A stretch of 64,000 nt of DNA from Gracilaria domingensis (taxonomy: Eukaryota; Rhodophyta; Florideophyceae; Gracilariales; Gracilariaceae): contig VCMS01000099.1 of NCBI GenBank assembly GCA_022539475.1, positions 124,001 through 188,000 of the forward strand, in the 5' to 3' direction. Position 1 is the stretch's first letter. Each line of letters begins with the position of its first letter. Below, one piece after another: positions 61,466-64,000 of this stretch. Both the position numbers and the translations under genes were made by a program. The notes under the pieces are model-generated. The model ran no database searches and was not told the DNA's origin. It worked only from the letters and a program-made list of their open reading frames with translations.

Positions 61466-61637
61466 TACTGTTTTCGTAGGTCTTACTCGACCTGCAGCAA
61501 GTGCTTCATGCGACCTGTGTGGCAGAAACTACAGTACTTGCGCCGAGCGGAAGGGTAAAAGCCTTGTTTTCACCCAAAGCAAGAGAGAGCCAACTGGATG
61601 CAGTCGTGGAGACGAAAATGACGATAGCAAGCGCATT
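61466..61637 (+). pseudogene. Decayed paralogue of the small secreted Cys-rich protein
   Basis: The frame reads FVGLTRPAASASCDLCGRN, CAERKGKSLVFTQSKR and PTGCSRGDENDDS, matching the gene at 54534 (FLDLTRPAASASCGLCGRN, CAERKGTSLVFTRCQR, PPGCNCGDKNEDS). At least three Cys are replaced, and the Gly-rich tail is gone. The Harbinger right end abuts the signal-peptide region, so its N-terminal codons were displaced. Confidence 0.75.
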
Positions 61638-61842
61638 TGAAGTCGTACTTTTTTTAAATAAACTAAGGCTCCTGCTCCTGATGGAAACGAAAATGTTCAC
61701 ACACAAAGGACTGCATATTAACTGAGGGCTCGTCTTTATCATCAAAAGGATGGGATAGAATCTTCTTAGTCTGTACTACTTACTACTTGCTTAGATCCGA
61801 CATGGCCAAAGAAGACAATGAAGAGTGAAGAGGTGACAGTAT

Positions 61843-62373
61843 CTAGTCATTGCTGACAATACCCACGACAGTTGTCACCATGATCATGAACTCTTCAACA
61901 ACTATAACAGCCACTCCTGCGTCAAATTTGAGCATGGCGCCCTCCCCACTTCCAACAACAGAACGCAGATAAACCTGTCTCAAATTCAGTCCCCGTCTTC
62001 TCGCCTCGCTCAAGCCCATATCCATGACTTGAAGCTTTTTTAGTTTAGCATCTGTTGTCCTTACAATGAATGAAGTGGCATAGCAATGGTCCTCATTCGT
62101 TTCCAGCATAAACTTTCCTTCATTAAGTTGTCTGAAGGAGATTTCTATCGCTTTGCCATTCATGAAAGGAGACCATCGTAAAGCTTCCAATTCGTTTAAG
62201 TCTCGATAGAAATTAATTTGCTCCAGCGCAGATTTATCTAGCTCTAGACTTCTCTCGTATGAGTTTGTATGTTCTAAAGGCAAAGGAAACCTTTCTTCGC
62301 TTCCAGGTTCTTCCGCGAAATAGAAGGAAGAAGATTGGCTTCTACCACCTGGCAAAAGGGTGCGTGTAGTCAT
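61843..62373 (-). CDS. Hypothetical protein, 176 residues
   Basis: A single exon from ATG 62371-62373 with protein-like composition. It has an acidic N-terminal half, a central beta-rich stretch (KAIEISFRQLNEGKFMLETN; ATSFIVRTTDAKLKKLQVMD) and a hydrophobic C-terminus (AVIVVEEFMIMVTTVVGIV) that might be membrane-associated. No signal peptide. Not recognised. Confidence 0.4.
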   Translation of the reverse strand: MTTRTLLPGGRSQSSSFYFAEEPGSEERFPLPLEHTNSYERSLELDKSALEQINFYRDLNELEALRWSPFMNGKAIEISFRQLNEGKFMLETNEDHCYATSFIVRTTDAKLKKLQVMDMGLSEARRRGLNLRQVYLRSVVGSGEGAMLKFDAGVAVIVVEEFMIMVTTVVGIVSND

Positions 62374-63082
62374 TTCTTTTATGGCAGATGCTTGAATGGA
62401 AGTCCGGACAAGATGATTGTTATCACGTTTCTATCAATTCTGGGATTCTACAAAAGACTAGAAAGTCATAGTTCCGTCAACTCTTTTCATGTTGTGTCCT
62501 ATAGCAACTGCTTGTGACCAGAACTGTTTCCACAGTGACTCATCTAAATTTATGAAGATTTAGTTGCGAATTTGAATGTTGGTGTTATGTTAGTCTTTAG
62601 TTGTTTTTCAGAACTGGAAGTAATCGAATGGATATGATTTCATTCGGTACTTCAAAATACTTTCGTCTTGAACACGTTCGTGTGATGCTCAACGCTTGCG
62701 AACGCAGCTCATCGATGATCGACAAGTGTGTGCCAGCCCCACAAGACGATGAGCTGTAGAGCACTTTGAGCTTCACTATTCATTTCCTCAAATAAATCAA
62801 CTCCTGCCTGTCTTTGAAAATCTATTACTACTTTTGGTATATCACAAGACAGTTGTAACTCGTATAGTTTGTGCAGAAAAGGCAAGTAAGGCGTCCACGT
62901 TTCTAACTCTGAGGCCATTACATTGTTATAATTAACGCATAGATTTTTAGTCAGAACAAACAAAATCCCAGCCAAGAAGTTAAGGAAAGAATACAAGAGA
63001 CAGTTCAAGTCTTGTATACTTTCTAGCAGAAGGAAGAAAATATAGAGACTGTCATGTGACAGAAGTCGAGGTATTTCCCAAG
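62374..63082. other. Spacer with one doubtful small frame
   Basis: A minus-strand frame (62709-62918 from an internal ATG) codes for about 69 residues without recognisable features. The rest is AT-rich spacer. Confidence 0.3.
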
Positions 63083-63988
63083 TTACCTACGTGCCATCTG
63101 ATAGCTGCGAACATAGTAGATTTGCCAGGCGTTAGGGAGTTTCTTGGCACCATACTGACCGGGTTCGCCGAACCAACACGGGAATACCTCAGAATCAAGC
63201 TGCAGATAAAGCGGAATGTGGAACTCGCGATTCGCCTCTCTGCGTACCTCGCGGTCATTAAGATACCAGACCAACACGTCAGGTTTCCACAGCAAGCCAA
63301 CCTTAATTTTCTCCTGGCTCAAATCCCTTCCGACATCAATCTTGAGGGGGTTAGATCGCACATTACGACCATTAGGACCGGAATAGATCAACGTGTTCGT
63401 ATTAAACTTGCGCTTGAATGGCACGTGAGAACCGTCCCAAACATCTGGAGCCTTCTCGCTGGTAGAGTACTCGAAGACATCAATCTCAGTGTCTTTGTGA
63501 TCGATGAACCAAAAAGCACAACTGACCGGACAATCCATGAGCTTGCACGCAATCTCAAAGTACCCGTACTTACGCTTTTCAGCAGTACGAATGAAGCCAG
63601 TGGAGAAACGACGATTGTTTCCAATAGGGCGGCCACGATTCTCTCGGAGGTACTCTGCCGATGGCCTCTCCTCGCGACTCTCCAACCATAAGGCCTGATC
63701 ACGGATGTACACATTGTTTTTGGAGAAAAAGCTGGGCTCTCGTCCCACCCAAACAGGATTGTGGCGAACCCATTTGCTGGATCCGTACCAACTGTCCGTC
63801 GGATTGGCGTCGAATTCATCGGACATGTTCCAATCCATCACCCATTTCATGTTTCGCGGTACTTCATGCTGCAGGTAGTTCGGCAGCGGAGTATCTCTGT
63901 GGGTTGCGGACGGATCATATGAAAGCCGGGGTATGTCAGCAGGAGTGGGGTTGGTGGCGCGTCGGGGAGGTGTAGGGCAGTCCGGCAT
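63083..63988 (-). CDS. GH16 glycoside hydrolase (agarase/carrageenase-like)
   Basis: 301 codons from ATG 63986-63988 to the stop at 63083. The upstream frame stays open to the window edge, so a signal peptide may lie outside. GH16 features: WNMSDEFD, WVGREPSFFSKNNVYIRDQ, a lead strand YGYFEIACKLMD, and the catalytic signature EIDVFE (Glu-Ile-Asp-x-x-Glu, nucleophile and acid/base) near residue 168, then LWKPDVLVWYLNDREV. Family members cut beta-linkages in agar, porphyran, carrageenan or laminarin. In a red alga a role in remodelling its own matrix galactans is likely. The exact substrate cannot be read from the sequence. Confidence 0.75.
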   Translation of the reverse strand: MPDCPTPPRRATNPTPADIPRLSYDPSATHRDTPLPNYLQHEVPRNMKWVMDWNMSDEFDANPTDSWYGSSKWVRHNPVWVGREPSFFSKNNVYIRDQALWLESREERPSAEYLRENRGRPIGNNRRFSTGFIRTAEKRKYGYFEIACKLMDCPVSCAFWFIDHKDTEIDVFEYSTSEKAPDVWDGSHVPFKRKFNTNTLIYSGPNGRNVRSNPLKIDVGRDLSQEKIKVGLLWKPDVLVWYLNDREVRREANREFHIPLYLQLDSEVFPCWFGEPGQYGAKKLPNAWQIYYVRSYQMARR

Positions 63989-64000
63989 TTTGAGTTTGTT

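Noticed and set aside
1-64000. CRISPR array, rRNA or tRNA genes
   Set aside because: No regularly spaced direct repeats of the right size and no recognisable rRNA or tRNA cloverleaf sequence were seen.

Overview
This is nuclear DNA from a eukaryote. It has short spliceosomal introns with a TACTAAC branch site, TATA boxes about 100 bases upstream of single-exon genes, chromatin and Mediator proteins, and several families of eukaryotic transposons. Intron-poor compact genes next to transposon-rich DNA, many secreted Cys-rich proteins, and a family GH16 glycoside hydrolase of the agarase/carrageenase type together suggest a multicellular red alga, for example a Chondrus-like florideophyte. That identification is inference, not proof.

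Layout. 0-0.35 kb: a foldback element of three palindromes. 0.67-9.7 kb: a transposon-like cluster with a Plavaka/KDZ-like DDE transposase on the minus strand and, on the plus strand, an SV40-type-NLS protein, a degenerate DNA amino-methyltransferase fused to a SET domain, and a basic coiled-coil protein. One 292-base assembly gap lies inside it. 10-11.4 kb: hairpins and a duplicated ORF fragment. 12.1-13.0 kb: a solo LTR with a 5-bp target duplication. 15.3-18.4 kb: two pieces of a Crypton-like tyrosine recombinase. 18.9-20.2 kb: an AT-rich island, followed by a very GC-rich promoter region and a three-exon MED15-like Mediator tail gene (21.1-24.8 kb). 24.8-34.6 kb: host genes separated by repeats: a broken paralogue of a secreted protein, a bZIP factor divergent from a small Cys-rich protein, a secreted beta-propeller, and a secreted protein of Cys-rich repeats.

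34.6-50.8 kb is a nested structure. A PiggyBac-like transposon (139-bp terminal inverted repeats, TTAT target duplication) has a transposase that also carries a PD-(D/E)XK nuclease-like module. Inside that transposase gene sits an 11.95-kb Ty3/Gypsy chromovirus-type LTR element that looks whole. Its two 974-bp LTRs are about 99% identical. It has a separate chromodomain ORF and a long antisense ORF.

51-64 kb: a secreted protein gene, a small Gly/Cys-rich secreted protein, a second AT-rich island holding a 514-bp hAT-type miniature element with an 8-bp duplication and a tandem duplication with a foldback scar, a small membrane protein, a PIF/Harbinger transposon (Myb-like protein plus DDE transposase) inserted beside a decayed paralogue of the small Cys-rich gene, an unknown gene, and a GH16 enzyme at the right edge.

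The two large transposons are the most interesting part. Both join a DDE transposase to a second DNA- or chromatin-acting activity: methyltransferase plus SET in one, a nuclease module in the other. The LTR element carries its own chromatin reader.
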